Assembly (NCBI RefSeq): GCF_000764325.1
Contig: NZ_JMCG01000002.1
Span: forward strand, 310,001-374,000
Origin: Vibrio navarrensis
GTDB taxonomy: Bacteria > Pseudomonadota > Gammaproteobacteria > Enterobacterales > Vibrionaceae
Reading direction: 5' to 3'
DNA length: 64,000 nucleotides
Positions within the stretch are counted from its first letter, which is position 1. Each line of letters begins with the position of its first letter. Below the pieces are notes generated by a model. The model saw only the letters and a program-made list of their open reading frames with translations, searched no databases and was not told the origin of the DNA. Of this stretch, positions 45,871 to 56,527 are shown piece by piece. The translations under genes and the position numbers were made by a program.

Positions 45871-47124
45871 TCATTCATTCCACTCTTCATCTAGTAACTG
45901 CTTGGCAAAGTCTATGGTTTCACGCAGCGCCTCTTCCAACTTAGCTAACTGCTGCTCAGACACGCTATCACCATTTTTCATCGTCATCTCAATGTCAAAT
46001 GCCACTTCTTTTAACCGCAGCGCGCCAAGGTTAGCGGCAACGCCTTTCAAACTGTGTACGATACGCTGCGCCTTGACTTTGTCACGCCCCGCGACATCAG
46101 TGAAACGCTGATAGTCATTGCGATGATCTTGAATGAAGACTTGCAATAATAAGCGCACCGACGCTTCATCCCCAGAAAGTGAGTCCAGCATGGTTTTGGT
46201 GTCTATCACCTTCCCTTCTTCCAACGACTCTTGGGAGTAACTTATCACTTTCTCACTATTGGAGCGGATGAGCGCATCCAAACTGACCTCTTGATCGTGA
46301 GCCTGTTTGCTCTGTTTTACGCTCTCCAGTGCCTGCGCCTCTTCACCTCTGTCTTTCAAATAGAGCAAGAAGAGCATACCCAACACAGACAAAGCACTGG
46401 TGGCAATCAATACCATCATATAGTGCAAAATCATACGGTTAACGTACTCTTCTAGTTTTGATTGTTGAGCATAAATGGCATGATTGTTAACTTGTTGCAC
46501 TAAGTGGTCAATCTGTAAATTCTCCGCCAACACATCACCACTTTCAGCGATAAGCTCTCTTAAAGGCACACCGTACTCATCAGGAAGGGTTTCTGAAGCA
46601 AGTAATAAATCGTCAATATCCTTAAATATCAGATCAAATTGTGGCGATACGGAAAAGACTGCTTCAGAGACATAGCTGCCTAAAAGGGCGTACTGTGTGA
46701 TCGCGAAAGGAGATTGTGTACTGATTTGTAGCCGCTTTTTCCGAATTTCGTCAACAAGGGCAGAAAGTTGGTTATCTATTGAAAGTAGGCTCCTGACACT
46801 TTGCAGATAGTGATCGGTCGAGTAGATAAACTGCGACACATCTGGCGCAAAAAAAGACTCTGCATAGTTGGCTTCAAGTTGAATACGCAGCGCATAAATA
46901 ATCTGTAGATTGAGTGAAATCTCATCGCTCAAACTCACTCTTTGCGAGCGTTCATAGGCAAAAGTGCTATGCGTTTGTTCAACTTTATTGCCCAGCTCTT
47001 CAATCACCTGCACAACCGTCGTCATGTTGTAAGCCTGAATCATGATAAACAGTGATACCGACGCCCACAGAGCCAACAAGCCAACTGAACATCGCATTTT
47101 CATTTTTTTTGCTGTGAGTGACAT
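45871..47124 (-). CDS. Membrane-anchored orphan HPt-domain protein
   Basis: A 417-residue protein from ATG 47124 (MSLTAKKMKMRCSVGLLALW). A first helix (residues 12-30), an about 205-residue helical sensor-like periplasmic region, and a second helix (MMVLIATSALSVLGMLFLLYL) come before a cytoplasmic part. This ends in an HPt domain with phosphoacceptor His in QRIVHSLKGVAANLGALRLKEVA. There is no histidine kinase, ATPase or receiver domain, unlike hybrid sensors with similar layout. It probably relays phosphate to or from another sensor. No partner gene is adjacent. Confidence 0.8.
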   Translation of the reverse strand: MSLTAKKMKMRCSVGLLALWASVSLFIMIQAYNMTTVVQVIEELGNKVEQTHSTFAYERSQRVSLSDEISLNLQIIYALRIQLEANYAESFFAPDVSQFIYSTDHYLQSVRSLLSIDNQLSALVDEIRKKRLQISTQSPFAITQYALLGSYVSEAVFSVSPQFDLIFKDIDDLLLASETLPDEYGVPLRELIAESGDVLAENLQIDHLVQQVNNHAIYAQQSKLEEYVNRMILHYMMVLIATSALSVLGMLFLLYLKDRGEEAQALESVKQSKQAHDQEVSLDALIRSNSEKVISYSQESLEEGKVIDTKTMLDSLSGDEASVRLLLQVFIQDHRNDYQRFTDVAGRDKVKAQRIVHSLKGVAANLGALRLKEVAFDIEMTMKNGDSVSEQQLAKLEEALRETIDFAKQLLDEEWNE

Positions 47125-47189
47125 GTTTAATCCCTGAATAACACCTGTTACAAGCATATACCATCTTCTAACATCATGTCAGACAACAA

Positions 47190-47213
47190 AAAAGAGAGCC
47201 CATGCTCTCTTTT
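47190..47213. terminator. Terminator between yejK and the HPt gene
   Basis: Stem AAAAGAGAGC / GCTCTCTTTT (47190-47199 with 47204-47213), with T tracts on both strands. Likely serves yejK on the minus strand. Confidence 0.8.
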
Positions 47214-47233
47214 CTATTTTACTTGCTTGATGA

Positions 47234-48232
47234 CTAATTGCGCGTAAGTTGATCGCGCAAATTGGGCGGCGTGCCTTTAATCGTCAGCGTATCTGTCTCG
47301 GGATCGTAAAAAATGCGCTCTCCGAGCAACAAACTGTCGAAGCTAAGATTCAGACCGCCACCAGCGCCAACATACTTGGTTAACTTGCGTACCAGCCCAC
47401 GGTCCGCTGGAAAACTCTCTTCCAACTGGTAGCCTTGTGCCTGAGTAAAATCGAGAAAACTGGTGCCCGAAGGCCCTGAGGGGAGCTCATCTGACAACTC
47501 ACGAATCGTCACTTCTTCGCCAGATTTCAGTTGCCCATTGCAGTAATCGTAAACTTGCTTTCTGTACTCGTTCACTTCCTGCTTTTCTAGCTTAGCATCG
47601 GTGCAAAAATCATCTAACGCCTGGATCAGCACTTGGTTTTGCTGCTTGCTGTCTAAGCCCACCTCGGCTTGCATAAAGTCCAAGAAGAAGTCCGCCACTT
47701 TTCGCCCAACCCGCCCTTTAATATAAGAGAGGTAACGATTTGATTCGCTATCCACTTCATAGACGGAGAGATCAATACGCGCGGCAATATCCATTTTATT
47801 GATATCTAAATAGTCAGTTGCACTGATATCCAAACCTTCCGTAACCTTCAGGCTTTGATTGAGCGGCAAGATGCCGACAAACAGATAGTGCGTTGCGAGG
47901 CTCTGGTACTCAGCAAATACCAAGATACCTTCATCCGCAAAAGGATACTTACTCAGTTCATCTTTCAGTCGTGAGGCGCTTTTCTGTGAAAAATCGTAAA
48001 AACTGAGCTCATTTTTACGCATCGCTTGCAGCCAAATCTGAAATTCGCTGTCTGATTTGAAGCTGCCGAATCCTTTTCCAGCTTTTGCGTGGAACACTCG
48101 ATGCAGCTCAGCCACAAGATTTTCTGTGGATGAATCGTTGCTCAGAGACTCAGAACGGTAGTGGACCGTGAGTTCATCCTGATCATTTTTACTAAGCTGA
48201 TGCAAAATAACGTTGGAAAGATGCAGGCTCAT
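47234..48232 (-). CDS. yejK: Nucleoid-associated protein YejK (NdpA)
   Basis: A 332-residue protein of the YejK/NdpA family found in spermidine nucleoids. N-terminal MSLHLSNVILHQLSKNDQDEL and HRVFHAKAGKGFGSFKSDSEF are typical, as is the C-terminal KYVGAGGGLNLSFDSLLLGERIFYDPETDTLTIKGTPPNLRDQL. It is divergent from yejL-yejM, an arrangement conserved across Gammaproteobacteria. Molecular role not well defined. Confidence 0.95.
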   Translation of the reverse strand: MSLHLSNVILHQLSKNDQDELTVHYRSESLSNDSSTENLVAELHRVFHAKAGKGFGSFKSDSEFQIWLQAMRKNELSFYDFSQKSASRLKDELSKYPFADEGILVFAEYQSLATHYLFVGILPLNQSLKVTEGLDISATDYLDINKMDIAARIDLSVYEVDSESNRYLSYIKGRVGRKVADFFLDFMQAEVGLDSKQQNQVLIQALDDFCTDAKLEKQEVNEYRKQVYDYCNGQLKSGEEVTIRELSDELPSGPSGTSFLDFTQAQGYQLEESFPADRGLVRKLTKYVGAGGGLNLSFDSLLLGERIFYDPETDTLTIKGTPPNLRDQLTRN

Positions 48233-48316
48233 AATCTTTTATCTAGCTTCAAGGTTTTAGTTGTGAGGCATTGTAGGTTATCATAAGCCGCTTTTACTAT
48301 CATTATTAGAGTTGTT

Positions 48317-48544
48317 ATGCCGATTACATCTAAATACACAGACCAACAAGTTGAAACGATTCTTGCTGAAATAGGCGCCGTGTTAGACAAACACGGAGCG
48401 ACCCCAGAACTTTCATTGATGATTGCGGGCAATATCGCTACCAATGTCTTAAATCAACAAGTTGCTGCTTCACAACGTAAAGTTATTGCAGAAAAATTTG
48501 CTCAGGCACTGATCTCTTCTCTGAAAGAACAAAAAACTCATTAA
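48317..48544 (+). CDS. yejL: YejL family protein (DUF1414)
   Basis: A 75-residue cytoplasmic protein, helical, starting [26 protein letters not shown] and ending [11 protein letters not shown]. Matches the small YejL family (DUF1414) always found beside yejK and yejM. No known activity. It is followed by yejM after 21 bases and is probably cotranscribed. Confidence 0.93.
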   Translation: MPITSKYTDQQVETILAEIGAVLDKHGATPELSLMIAGNIATNVLNQQVAASQRKVIAEKFAQALISSLKEQKTH

Positions 48545-48565
48545 TCACGGATAACAGAATCATAC

Positions 48566-50377
48566 ATGGTAGACAGCGGAAACTCATACGGCGAACGTGT
48601 ATCCAAACTGGTTGGTTGGGGTCACTGGTTTGCATTCTTCAACATCATTGCTGCAATGTTGATCGGTACGCGTTACATTGCCCAGTCACCTTGGCCGGAA
48701 ACCTTCTTGGGCCAGCTTTATCTTGTTGTTTCCTGGGTCGGACATTTTGGCTTTCTGGTCTTCGCGCTGTACCTGTTGATTCTGTTTCCACTCACTTTTC
48801 TTCTGCCCTCCCAACGGTTGTTCAGATTCTTTGCCGTCACCTTTGCCACCGTTGGCTTGACTGTTTTGCTCGTCGATACTCAAGCCTATCAGTCGATCAA
48901 TTTGCATTTAACCCCAGTCGTTTGGGAGTTGCTGTTCAGCGATGAAAAATCGGCAATCAGCACTGATTTGCAGCATCTTTTTGTTGTTTTACCGTTGATT
49001 TTTTTCCTCCAGCTTGGCCTTGCTGAGTGGGTGTGGAAAAAACAACGTAAGCTGGCTCATAAGCACATTGGCCGTCCTTTGGCCGGTGTTTTCTTTATCT
49101 GTTTTATTACCAGCCACCTGATTTACATGTGGGCGGATGCCTATTTTTATAATCCGGTCACCAGCCAACGCGCTAACTTCCCACTCTCCTACCCTATGAC
49201 AGCGAAAAGCTTCATGGAGAAACATGGTTTACTCGATAGAGAAGAGTACCTAAAGCGATTGGAGGCAAACGAAAATAACGTCGAGTTGGTGCGCTATCCG
49301 TTGGAGCAATTGGAGTTTAATCGTCGCGGTAATCACCTGAATATACTGATGATCAATGTCAACAACTGGCGTGCAGACCATTTGAGCGAAACGCAAATGC
49401 CAACGGCCTACCAGTTTGCAATCAACAATCAGTGGTTCACCAATCATTACAGCTCAAGCAACGATTCTTTTGGCGTGTTTGGCTTGTTTTATGGCCTGCC
49501 AACCAGTTATGCCAGCAGCATCAAAGCGCAAGGCACAGCGCCCATTTTCCTTAACGTATTGCAAGAGCAAGGCTATGATTTTGCTTTGTTCAGCGGTAAC
49601 GGCTTTAGTGACCCACTGTATCGCGAAGTGATTTTCCGCGGACAACATCTTGCTGCCCAGCTTGAGGAACAAAATCAGACCGAGTTTAACGACGAAAAAG
49701 CCGTCGAAGCTTGGCAAAACTGGTTGGGCGAACAAACTAAATCGCCTTGGTTTAGCTTTATCGAACTGACTTCCGTGGACGACATTGATGCTTCGGCCAT
49801 GCCAAAAGGCGCGAATGCCAGCGAAAAATTCAAACAGACGTACAATCAAGCCATAGGAATGGCCGATAATATGCTGCAGCGTATTTTGGTTACTTTAGAA
49901 GAGCAGCAACTGAGTGCCAACACCGTGGTGATCCTGACTTCAAACCACGGCAGTGAGTTTAACGAAACGCAAACCAATAGTTGGGGCGCGAATTCTAACT
50001 ACAGCCGCTATCAGCTTCAGGTTCCTATGGTGATTCATTGGCCGGGTAAACTGCCCGCGCAGTTTAATCAAAGCACCAGCCACCTCGACCTGTCGGTGAC
50101 CTTGTTGCAAGATCTGCTCGGCGTTGCTTCTAACCCAACTGACTTTAGTTCAGGGCGGAATCTGTTTGATGAGAGCAGACGCCGTTGGATTTTAGCGGGT
50201 GACACTCGTGAAATCGCCTTGATCACACCAACCCAAACGACGGTGATTGATAAGTTTGGCAACTTCAAGTTATACGATGAGAACTACAAGCGGGTGAGAG
50301 ACGACAGCCCGAAACTGCCCGTATTGATGCAAGGATTGACTGAATTACAACGCTTTTACAGTAAAAGCCAACAATAA
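48566..50377 (+). CDS. yejM: YejM/PbgA (LapC), inner-membrane regulator of lipopolysaccharide
   Basis: Membrane protein that in enteric bacteria controls LpxC proteolysis through LapB and so sets LPS levels. Of 603 residues: five N-terminal helices within the first 195 residues, then a periplasmic sulfatase-like domain from about residue 250 (LNILMINVNNWRADHLS). The usual sulfatase metal and nucleophile residues are altered, with SSNDSFGVFGLFYGLP at the nucleophile region, as in other YejM. Terminator follows at 50389. Confidence 0.94.
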   Translation: MVDSGNSYGERVSKLVGWGHWFAFFNIIAAMLIGTRYIAQSPWPETFLGQLYLVVSWVGHFGFLVFALYLLILFPLTFLLPSQRLFRFFAVTFATVGLTVLLVDTQAYQSINLHLTPVVWELLFSDEKSAISTDLQHLFVVLPLIFFLQLGLAEWVWKKQRKLAHKHIGRPLAGVFFICFITSHLIYMWADAYFYNPVTSQRANFPLSYPMTAKSFMEKHGLLDREEYLKRLEANENNVELVRYPLEQLEFNRRGNHLNILMINVNNWRADHLSETQMPTAYQFAINNQWFTNHYSSSNDSFGVFGLFYGLPTSYASSIKAQGTAPIFLNVLQEQGYDFALFSGNGFSDPLYREVIFRGQHLAAQLEEQNQTEFNDEKAVEAWQNWLGEQTKSPWFSFIELTSVDDIDASAMPKGANASEKFKQTYNQAIGMADNMLQRILVTLEEQQLSANTVVILTSNHGSEFNETQTNSWGANSNYSRYQLQVPMVIHWPGKLPAQFNQSTSHLDLSVTLLQDLLGVASNPTDFSSGRNLFDESRRRWILAGDTREIALITPTQTTVIDKFGNFKLYDENYKRVRDDSPKLPVLMQGLTELQRFYSKSQQ

Positions 50378-50388
50378 TTGTCTTACCG

Positions 50389-50425
50389 AGGAAGGGACGT
50401 GGAAATCACGTCCCTTCCTGTTTTT
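50389..50425 (+). terminator. Terminator of yejLM
   Basis: Perfect 13-bp stem AGGAAGGGACGTG / CACGTCCCTTCCT (50389-50401 with 50407-50419), then GTTTTT. Confidence 0.9.
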
Positions 50426-50469
50426 ATTGAGTATGAAGTGCTCTTTCATTTCCTCTCCAACTAAAAAGC

Positions 50470-51180
50470 TTAAATACTGACCATAGACAAGGTTTCTATC
50501 TTCTTTTTTAAACTTTCCAATGAATTAATAGTAATCGAGCCGTACCCGACGGCAATAATTCCTTCTTCGACAAAAGGAACGATATATTTATTCAGCGCTT
50601 GTCGAGTGTTCCCAACCACCATTGCTAATTCCGTTCTGGTCATCTTTATTTTAATCGTCTGTTTCCCAGGCTCTTGATTACCGAGTATTTCAATATGAGA
50701 CAGGATGGTACGGGCTATTTTCAGAGGAATATTGGTCGTCATATTGTTCAACGCAAAATGGCCGATGGATGCGCCACGCCGTGCTAATGCACTAAATGTG
50801 TTTCTCATCAGCATCGGGTCAACCTGGCAAAGTTCAATAAAGCGACTAGTCGGGAGTTTTACAATGATTGCATCCTCTAACGCTTTGATCGATACCACGC
50901 GATTGAAGCCTGGGATAAAGGATGCTTCGCCAAACCAGCCACCCGTTGTCACTTTGGCGACGAGCAAATTACTTCCTTGCTCGTTTCTTCGATACACCCC
51001 GACTTGCCCTGAGGCGAGAATTAATAACTCCTCTGCTGGCGCATCTTGTTTAGCAATCACCTCATTACGTTTGAAGCTTTCATAATAACTTAGGTCATAT
51101 AGGGTGGATAAGGTCGTTGAACTGCAACCTTTAATTAGTTCACAGTTATGTATTGCGTGTAATATTAGATAGTTAGACAT
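50470..51180 (-). CDS. Crp/Fnr-family transcriptional regulator
   Basis: A 236-residue protein with an N-terminal cyclic-nucleotide-binding fold (FKRNEVIAKQDAPAEELLILASGQVGVYRR, then VTTGGWFGEASFIPGFNRVVSIKAL) and a C-terminal winged HTH whose recognition region is MTRTELAMVVGNTRQALNKYIV. The phosphate-binding cassette resembles but does not clearly preserve the GELA...RS signature of CRP, and there are no FNR cysteines at the N-terminus, so the ligand is unknown. The T-R-Q-A recognition helix suggests targets unlike those of CRP. No clear operon partner. Confidence 0.82.
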   Translation of the reverse strand: MSNYLILHAIHNCELIKGCSSTTLSTLYDLSYYESFKRNEVIAKQDAPAEELLILASGQVGVYRRNEQGSNLLVAKVTTGGWFGEASFIPGFNRVVSIKALEDAIIVKLPTSRFIELCQVDPMLMRNTFSALARRGASIGHFALNNMTTNIPLKIARTILSHIEILGNQEPGKQTIKIKMTRTELAMVVGNTRQALNKYIVPFVEEGIIAVGYGSITINSLESLKKKIETLSMVSI

Positions 51181-51239
51181 AATTACAACTTACTCGCACC
51201 GAAAATAGACGATGCCAATATAAAGTCCATTTAAAAGAG

Positions 51240-51264
51240 CCCCGACCTCACGGCCGGGGAAAAT
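51240..51264 (-). terminator. Terminator downstream of the chemoreceptor remnant
   Basis: On the minus strand, CCCCGGCC / GGTCGGGG (51252-51259 with 51240-51247) forms a stem that leads into CTCTTTT. It lies 70-90 bases after the remnant's stop codon, suggesting the remnant kept its native terminator. Confidence 0.65.
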
Positions 51265-51336
51265 CAAGTTAAGCACATTAGGGAAAGAATAATAACAGCA
51301 ATCAAAGCAGATTATTGACTGTTTTACCGTTGGGCT

Positions 51337-51579
51337 TTAAACACGAAATTCGAGTAATTTACGTTGTTGTTCCTCCGCCAATCTCGCTAATTCTTCCATT
51401 GCTGTCGCTCTCTGCGAAATGCCCGCCACGTTCTGGTCCACCATACTGTTAACATCACTGATTGAAACGACCGCCTGATTGATGGAAGTGAAACTGCCTG
51501 CAACCGAAGAAACAATGGCTAGCGAGATAGTCTCACCCTTTAGTGAGCAAAAGCTCTGCCATTTATTGAAGCCAACCAA
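51337..51579 (-). pseudogene. Remnant of a methyl-accepting chemotaxis protein (C-terminal end only)
   Basis: An 80-codon frame whose last 60 residues resemble the extreme C-terminus of a chemoreceptor: SSVAGSFTSINQAVVSISDVNSMVDQNVAGISQRATAMEELARLAEEQQRKLLEFRV. The receptor tip, HAMP and sensory domains are absent upstream, and the sequence before it is AT-rich and unrelated. It lies back-to-back with an intact receptor gene. Most likely the residue of a deletion; a small expressed protein is less likely. Confidence 0.6.
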
Positions 51580-51808
51580 TTATAGATAATAATTATGTAA
51601 ATAGTATGTTTGCTTCTTGGTGCGATTGAAAAAGTTTGAGCAATGTAAACAACATTACATTTAGGTGCGATTTTTGCGTGCAGACTCTAATGATAAATCT
51701 ATAATTTATTCGATGCGCACGCTAATTATCCGCGTCTGTATCAAATAACCTTGCTCTTCTTTGACTTCATTTTTTGTAGTCCACAAACTTAACCATTATG
51801 GTAACTTT

Positions 51809-53491
51809 ATGAATATAAGGGATTTATTTCGAGTATTTTTCGGTGCGATCATACTCGTGTCAGGGATTACCCTGTTTTTGGCCTTGCAACTCAAACAGAA
51901 CGTAGAAGCCAGTTATGCCACCGCAGACTATCGCTACAACGTCAGCCACTTAGCGAAACTCTCTACCTCAAACTCAACGCTGCTCACTCTCAATGCACGA
52001 CAGTTCGTTGCCACGCTCGACCCAAAATATCGTGACAAATACAACCACATTGTCGATCAAATAACGGGCAAAGCGCCGATGTACGACGGCCGCTCGCTAG
52101 AATACCAACAACGCTTAAAAGAGCTTGGTGTACCCAGCAACCTGATGACATATTTGGCCGAGTCCAACAACCTCTCAGTGGCGCTGGTCGATACCGAAGT
52201 AAGAGCATTTGGTTTGGTTGAACCCTTTGTCGGAAAACGTATCGAGGACCTGAATAAAGAGGAATTTGCCGCGTGGAAACAAGCCATGGATCTGCTGCAT
52301 GATGAAAACTACATGCGCGAAGTAGCTAAAATCGTTGCCCCCGTCAGCAAATTTATTGAACTCGCCAACCAAAATGCAGCCAACGATGTGAAGCTAGCAA
52401 AACAGGAAATTGCCACCAGCACGCTGCTGAGCATCTCGTTCTTAGTCTGCGTTATTGCCCTGATTGTCATCTGCTATTTCATTTTGCAGCGCAAAGTGAT
52501 CTCACGCATCCAAGTGCTTCGAGGCGAGGCGAATCGCGTTGCGGAAGGCGATTTTACTCAACTGCTGGCGATTTCTGGCAAAGATGAAATTACCGATCTC
52601 TCGACTGCCTTCAACCATATGATCGGTAACATTTCTACTTTGATCCGCGATATTCGCCAGCAAGCGATGCGCGCAGAAAGCGAGTCAAACACCTTGCGCG
52701 ACATTACCAAACGGACACAAAATCTCAGCTCAGAGCAAAGTCAATCGATCGAAGTGATCGCCAGTTCTGTCTACGAAAACCTCGCCGCGGTGAAAGAAGT
52801 CACCAATAGTTGTACTGAAACCTCAGTGCAAGCAGCCTCCGCTAACCAACAATCGCTCGAAAGCCAAGCGACAGTAAAGGAAAACATCGGCTCGGTACAG
52901 TTGGTTGCAACGCGTTTACAGAGCGCCAACGACCGCATTGCGCAGTTGGCAAGCGCAGTGTCGGATGTGGGGGAGATCTTAAACGTGATAGAAGCGATTG
53001 CCGAGCAGACCAACCTTCTCGCCCTCAATGCTGCGATTGAAGCAGCGCGCGCCGGAGAGCAAGGACGTGGCTTTGCCGTGGTCGCAGACGAAGTTCGCTC
53101 ACTGGCCAAACGCACTCAAGATTCGACCGATGAGATACAACGTAAGCTCTCGACACTTTCGGAATATTCACGTGCCGTTTCTGAAGAGACCAAACTTTGC
53201 ACACAAGATACCGAAATGGCCGTACGTAAGTCTGCCGATGTTGGCGATGTGCTGAATGAAATCAGTGCGCTGATCACCCTGATTTCCGACCAAACATCGT
53301 CGATCGCCGCCGCTGCAGAAGAGCAGGAAAAAGTCTCGGAAGATATCTCCAATCGCATCCATAAAATCCGCGATGTGGCTGAAGAGTCAGCGACACTGAG
53401 CGGCAACGTTTCCGACGCGTCATTGCGCTTGAAAGACATTTCCAATGCGCTCACTCAGGGGTTGAATAAGTTTAAGCTCAGCAAAGGATAA
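51809..53491 (+). CDS. Methyl-accepting chemotaxis protein
   Basis: Inner-membrane chemoreceptor of 560 residues from ATG 51809 ([16 protein letters not shown]). TM1 lies at about residues 7-27, a periplasmic helical domain follows to about 205, then TM2 ([21 protein letters not shown]) and HAMP ([22 protein letters not shown]). The signalling tip is [39 protein letters not shown]. The sensory domain resembles a four-helix type but I cannot assign a ligand. There is no C-terminal CheR-tethering pentapeptide. Monocistronic. Confidence 0.93.
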   Translation: MNIRDLFRVFFGAIILVSGITLFLALQLKQNVEASYATADYRYNVSHLAKLSTSNSTLLTLNARQFVATLDPKYRDKYNHIVDQITGKAPMYDGRSLEYQQRLKELGVPSNLMTYLAESNNLSVALVDTEVRAFGLVEPFVGKRIEDLNKEEFAAWKQAMDLLHDENYMREVAKIVAPVSKFIELANQNAANDVKLAKQEIATSTLLSISFLVCVIALIVICYFILQRKVISRIQVLRGEANRVAEGDFTQLLAISGKDEITDLSTAFNHMIGNISTLIRDIRQQAMRAESESNTLRDITKRTQNLSSEQSQSIEVIASSVYENLAAVKEVTNSCTETSVQAASANQQSLESQATVKENIGSVQLVATRLQSANDRIAQLASAVSDVGEILNVIEAIAEQTNLLALNAAIEAARAGEQGRGFAVVADEVRSLAKRTQDSTDEIQRKLSTLSEYSRAVSEETKLCTQDTEMAVRKSADVGDVLNEISALITLISDQTSSIAAAAEEQEKVSEDISNRIHKIRDVAEESATLSGNVSDASLRLKDISNALTQGLNKFKLSKG

Positions 53492-53519
53492 AACAAACGC
53501 CGCACGAGACGGCGCTGGG

Positions 53520-54437
53520 TTACTTGAGGCTCATAGCCGCGTGGATAAGTTGCATGTGGATCGGCACCAAATCTTGATGATTGGCGCGATAGCCACCACC
53601 CACCACAGCCGCCAGCGGGATCGACAGCTCGTTGGCGAGTGTGAGCAGAAATGTGTCGCGCTGATAAATTGCTTCACTCGACACATTAAGGTAACCCAGC
53701 TCATCTTGCTGATGAATATCGACTCCAGCATCATAGAGGATCAAATCCGGACGATGCAGATGGATGGCCATTGGCACTACCTCGCAAAACGCAGCGAGAA
53801 AGGCGTCGTCATCACACTGGCGTGGCAAGGGCACATCGAAATCGGAATCGGGCTTACGCGCTGGAAAGTTCTTCTCGCAATGAAAAGAGAGCGTGATGAT
53901 GTCATCACGCTGTTGGCATAAGGTCGCCGTACCATCGCCGTGGTGCACATCGCTATCAATGATCAGTACTTTATCCACACCCTCTTGGCGCAAGGCGGCA
54001 TGAGCTGCCAACACCAAATCATTGAACAGGCAAAAGCCGCTGCCAAAGTCGTGGTGGGCATGATGATAGCCACCACTAAGATGAATGGCTAAGCCATGTT
54101 GCAGCGCCTTTTGCGCTGTCAGCACCGTTCCCCCCGCGGAGGTTAAGGTGCGCTCAATCAAACGTTCACTCCAAGGAAAGCCAATACGGCGCATTTTCGC
54201 CGCAGGAAGCTGACCAGACACCAGTAGTTCGACGTAGTGAGCACAATGGATCTGTTTCACGTCCTCTAGAGCAAGCGCTTGTGGCTGATAAAAATGGATG
54301 TTGCTTTGCCACTGCGAACAGCCAGCCATCTGCCGGTTGATCTCTGCAAACAGATGGCGATATTTATTGATCGGGTAGCGATGTTCTGGCGGTAAAGGCA
54401 GATCCGAATAAATCGGATGATAGATAAGTGGCAACAT
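53520..54437 (-). CDS. Histone deacetylase-superfamily hydrolase
   Basis: A 305-residue zinc-dependent deacetylase-like protein. Active-site motifs are GGYHHAHHDFGSGFCLFND (tandem His and Zn/charge relay residues) and IIDSDVHHGDGTATLC (metal-binding Asp and His); a further Asp lies in DLILYDAGVDIHQQDELG. Bacterial members act on acetylpolyamines or other acetylated small molecules or proteins; the substrate is unknown. It starts 15 bases after the topB stop on the same strand, so the two are likely an operon. Confidence 0.88.
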   Translation of the reverse strand: MLPLIYHPIYSDLPLPPEHRYPINKYRHLFAEINRQMAGCSQWQSNIHFYQPQALALEDVKQIHCAHYVELLVSGQLPAAKMRRIGFPWSERLIERTLTSAGGTVLTAQKALQHGLAIHLSGGYHHAHHDFGSGFCLFNDLVLAAHAALRQEGVDKVLIIDSDVHHGDGTATLCQQRDDIITLSFHCEKNFPARKPDSDFDVPLPRQCDDDAFLAAFCEVVPMAIHLHRPDLILYDAGVDIHQQDELGYLNVSSEAIYQRDTFLLTLANELSIPLAAVVGGGYRANHQDLVPIHMQLIHAAMSLK

Positions 54438-54452
54438 CAGGATTGAACTCGA

Positions 54453-56444
54453 CTATTCACTGTTATTAACACGGCGTGGTTTACGACTCGCGGCAGTTTT
54501 ACTGGAAGCGGTGCGTGAAGCCGAAGTTCGGCCGCTGCTTTTACGCCGCTTAAACGCAGGGCGCTCCACTTTTGGCAAATGCTGCAAAGATGGCGGCACA
54601 GGCGCGCTTTTCACTTGTGCCATTAAATCCGAGATGCGTGCTTCTAGCGCTTGCATGAAAGGCTGATACGCTTGATTGCGCTCCTCCATGCCCTGCAACT
54701 GGTGCTCCCAATGAGCCGTCATGTCTGGATAGGTCGACTCGCTCGGCAGCGCATGAACCAGACCTCGCCCCGCTGCGGTGCTTAAAATGGCTTTGCCTTG
54801 ACGTGACAACAATTGTCGCTTGAACAAGGTATCTAAAATGCCCGCACGGGTCGCTTCGGTGCCTAATCCGTCGGTTTCCCGGAGGATCTTCTTCAGCTCT
54901 TTATCCGCGACATAACGTGCAATGCCCGTCATCGCCTGTAATAAGGTCGCTTCGGTAAAATGCTTCGGCGGCTCGGTTTTACGATCGTTGATTTCCCCTT
55001 CCCGGCACATCAACACCGTACCTTTTTCTAACGGCGGCACAGTGTCAGTACCATCATCTTCTTTCTCCGTCACGCCCGTTAAGCTCTTCCAACCTGGCAA
55101 AAGCAGTTGACGCCCTTTGGCGATAAAAGTGCCCCCTGCAATGTCAAACACCAGCTTGGCTTCGGCATACACCGCCGCAGGATAAAACTGCATCAGATAC
55201 TGCCTAGCGATGAGCTGGTAAATCTTCATCTCCTGCCCCGAAAGTGCGTTAACACTCGCCTGCTTTGGAGTAGGAATGATCGCATGATGCGCATCTACTT
55301 TACTGTCATTCCACGCTTTTGATTTGAGCGAGAGATCCGCCCCATCAACGGCGGCAGCGAGTTCATGCGCATTATTGCTGATGGCCTGCACGACGGTCTT
55401 AGCCTGCGAAAGGTGCTCTAGTGGCAAATAGCGACAATCAGAGCGCGGATAGGTGATCAATTTGTGCTTTTCATACAGAGCCTGACAGGTATCCAGCACT
55501 TGCTGTGCGCTCATAGAAAAGCGCTTCGCTGCATCAATCTGCAATGCCGACAACGAATACGGCAACGGCGCGGCTTGTTTGGTCTGTTTGTGCTCAGACT
55601 CTGTGACCGTCGCTGGCTGACCAGCAATACGCTGCGCAACATTCTCCACCAATTTACGATTAAGAATGCGCCCTTCTTCATCTTGCCAAGGTTTGCACGC
55701 CTCACTCGGTTTCCAGCGCGCGCGAATATCAAAAGCGACAGCGTTGTGCTGATAGGGGATCAGCGCGTGCAACGTAAAATAGTCGCGCGGGATAAAATTT
55801 TCGATCTCTTCATCACGGCGCACCACCAAACCCAATACTGGCGTTTGCACTCGCCCCACCGACAAAACGCCTTGATAGCCCGCTTTTTGCCCAAGTAAGG
55901 TATACGCGCGCGACATGTTCATGCCGTATAACCAGTCAGCGCGTGAACGAGCCAGCGCCGAGACCGACAACGGAATAAAGTCGCGATTGCTGCGCATTGA
56001 GGAAATGGCTCTTTTGACAGCAGGTAAGTTAAGGTCACTGATCAAAAGTCGCTGCGCCGCTTCTTTCTTCGTTTTACTCACTTTGCAGTAGTCGAGTACT
56101 TCATCCACCAGTAATTGCCCTTCGCGATCGGGGTCCCCTGCATGCACCACTTGAGTCGCCTCTTTGAGCAATTTTTTGATCACCGCAAGCTGTTTTGCCG
56201 ATGTTTTCCGCGGGCGCAACTGCCACTGCTGCGGCACAATGGGCAAATCGGCCATATTCCACTTTTTATAGCGCTCGTCGTAAGCATCCGGCTCTACTTG
56301 TTCAAGCAAATGGCCGATGCACCAAGTCACCACATCTCCATTGCCACAGACAATAAAGCCTTGATCTTTTTTCTGCGGATTGGGGAGAGCGGCGGCAATT
56401 GCGCGGCCAAGGCTGGGCTTTTCAGCGATAAAAAGTCGGCTCAT
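54453..56444 (-). CDS. topB: DNA topoisomerase III
   Basis: Type IA topoisomerase for decatenation. Start taken at ATG 56444 ([21 protein letters not shown]), the family N-terminus, giving 663 residues; an upstream TTG extension is unlikely. Toprim motif residues [12 protein letters not shown] lie near residue 110, the catalytic Tyr in [14 protein letters not shown] near residue 335, and [16 protein letters not shown] follows. The C-terminal tail is rich in Lys, Arg, Ser ([14 protein letters not shown]), probably for DNA binding. Order topB, ydjA follows E. coli, but selD is absent between them. Confidence 0.96.
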   Translation of the reverse strand: MSRLFIAEKPSLGRAIAAALPNPQKKDQGFIVCGNGDVVTWCIGHLLEQVEPDAYDERYKKWNMADLPIVPQQWQLRPRKTSAKQLAVIKKLLKEATQVVHAGDPDREGQLLVDEVLDYCKVSKTKKEAAQRLLISDLNLPAVKRAISSMRSNRDFIPLSVSALARSRADWLYGMNMSRAYTLLGQKAGYQGVLSVGRVQTPVLGLVVRRDEEIENFIPRDYFTLHALIPYQHNAVAFDIRARWKPSEACKPWQDEEGRILNRKLVENVAQRIAGQPATVTESEHKQTKQAAPLPYSLSALQIDAAKRFSMSAQQVLDTCQALYEKHKLITYPRSDCRYLPLEHLSQAKTVVQAISNNAHELAAAVDGADLSLKSKAWNDSKVDAHHAIIPTPKQASVNALSGQEMKIYQLIARQYLMQFYPAAVYAEAKLVFDIAGGTFIAKGRQLLLPGWKSLTGVTEKEDDGTDTVPPLEKGTVLMCREGEINDRKTEPPKHFTEATLLQAMTGIARYVADKELKKILRETDGLGTEATRAGILDTLFKRQLLSRQGKAILSTAAGRGLVHALPSESTYPDMTAHWEHQLQGMEERNQAYQPFMQALEARISDLMAQVKSAPVPPSLQHLPKVERPAFKRRKSSGRTSASRTASSKTAASRKPRRVNNSE

Positions 56445-56527
56445 AGCGATATAAGAAGAGAAACAATAAAGGGCCACCTTAGCGGATGTGCCCCTGAAAA
56501 ATCAAGAAAAACTGTATGAATAACCAG

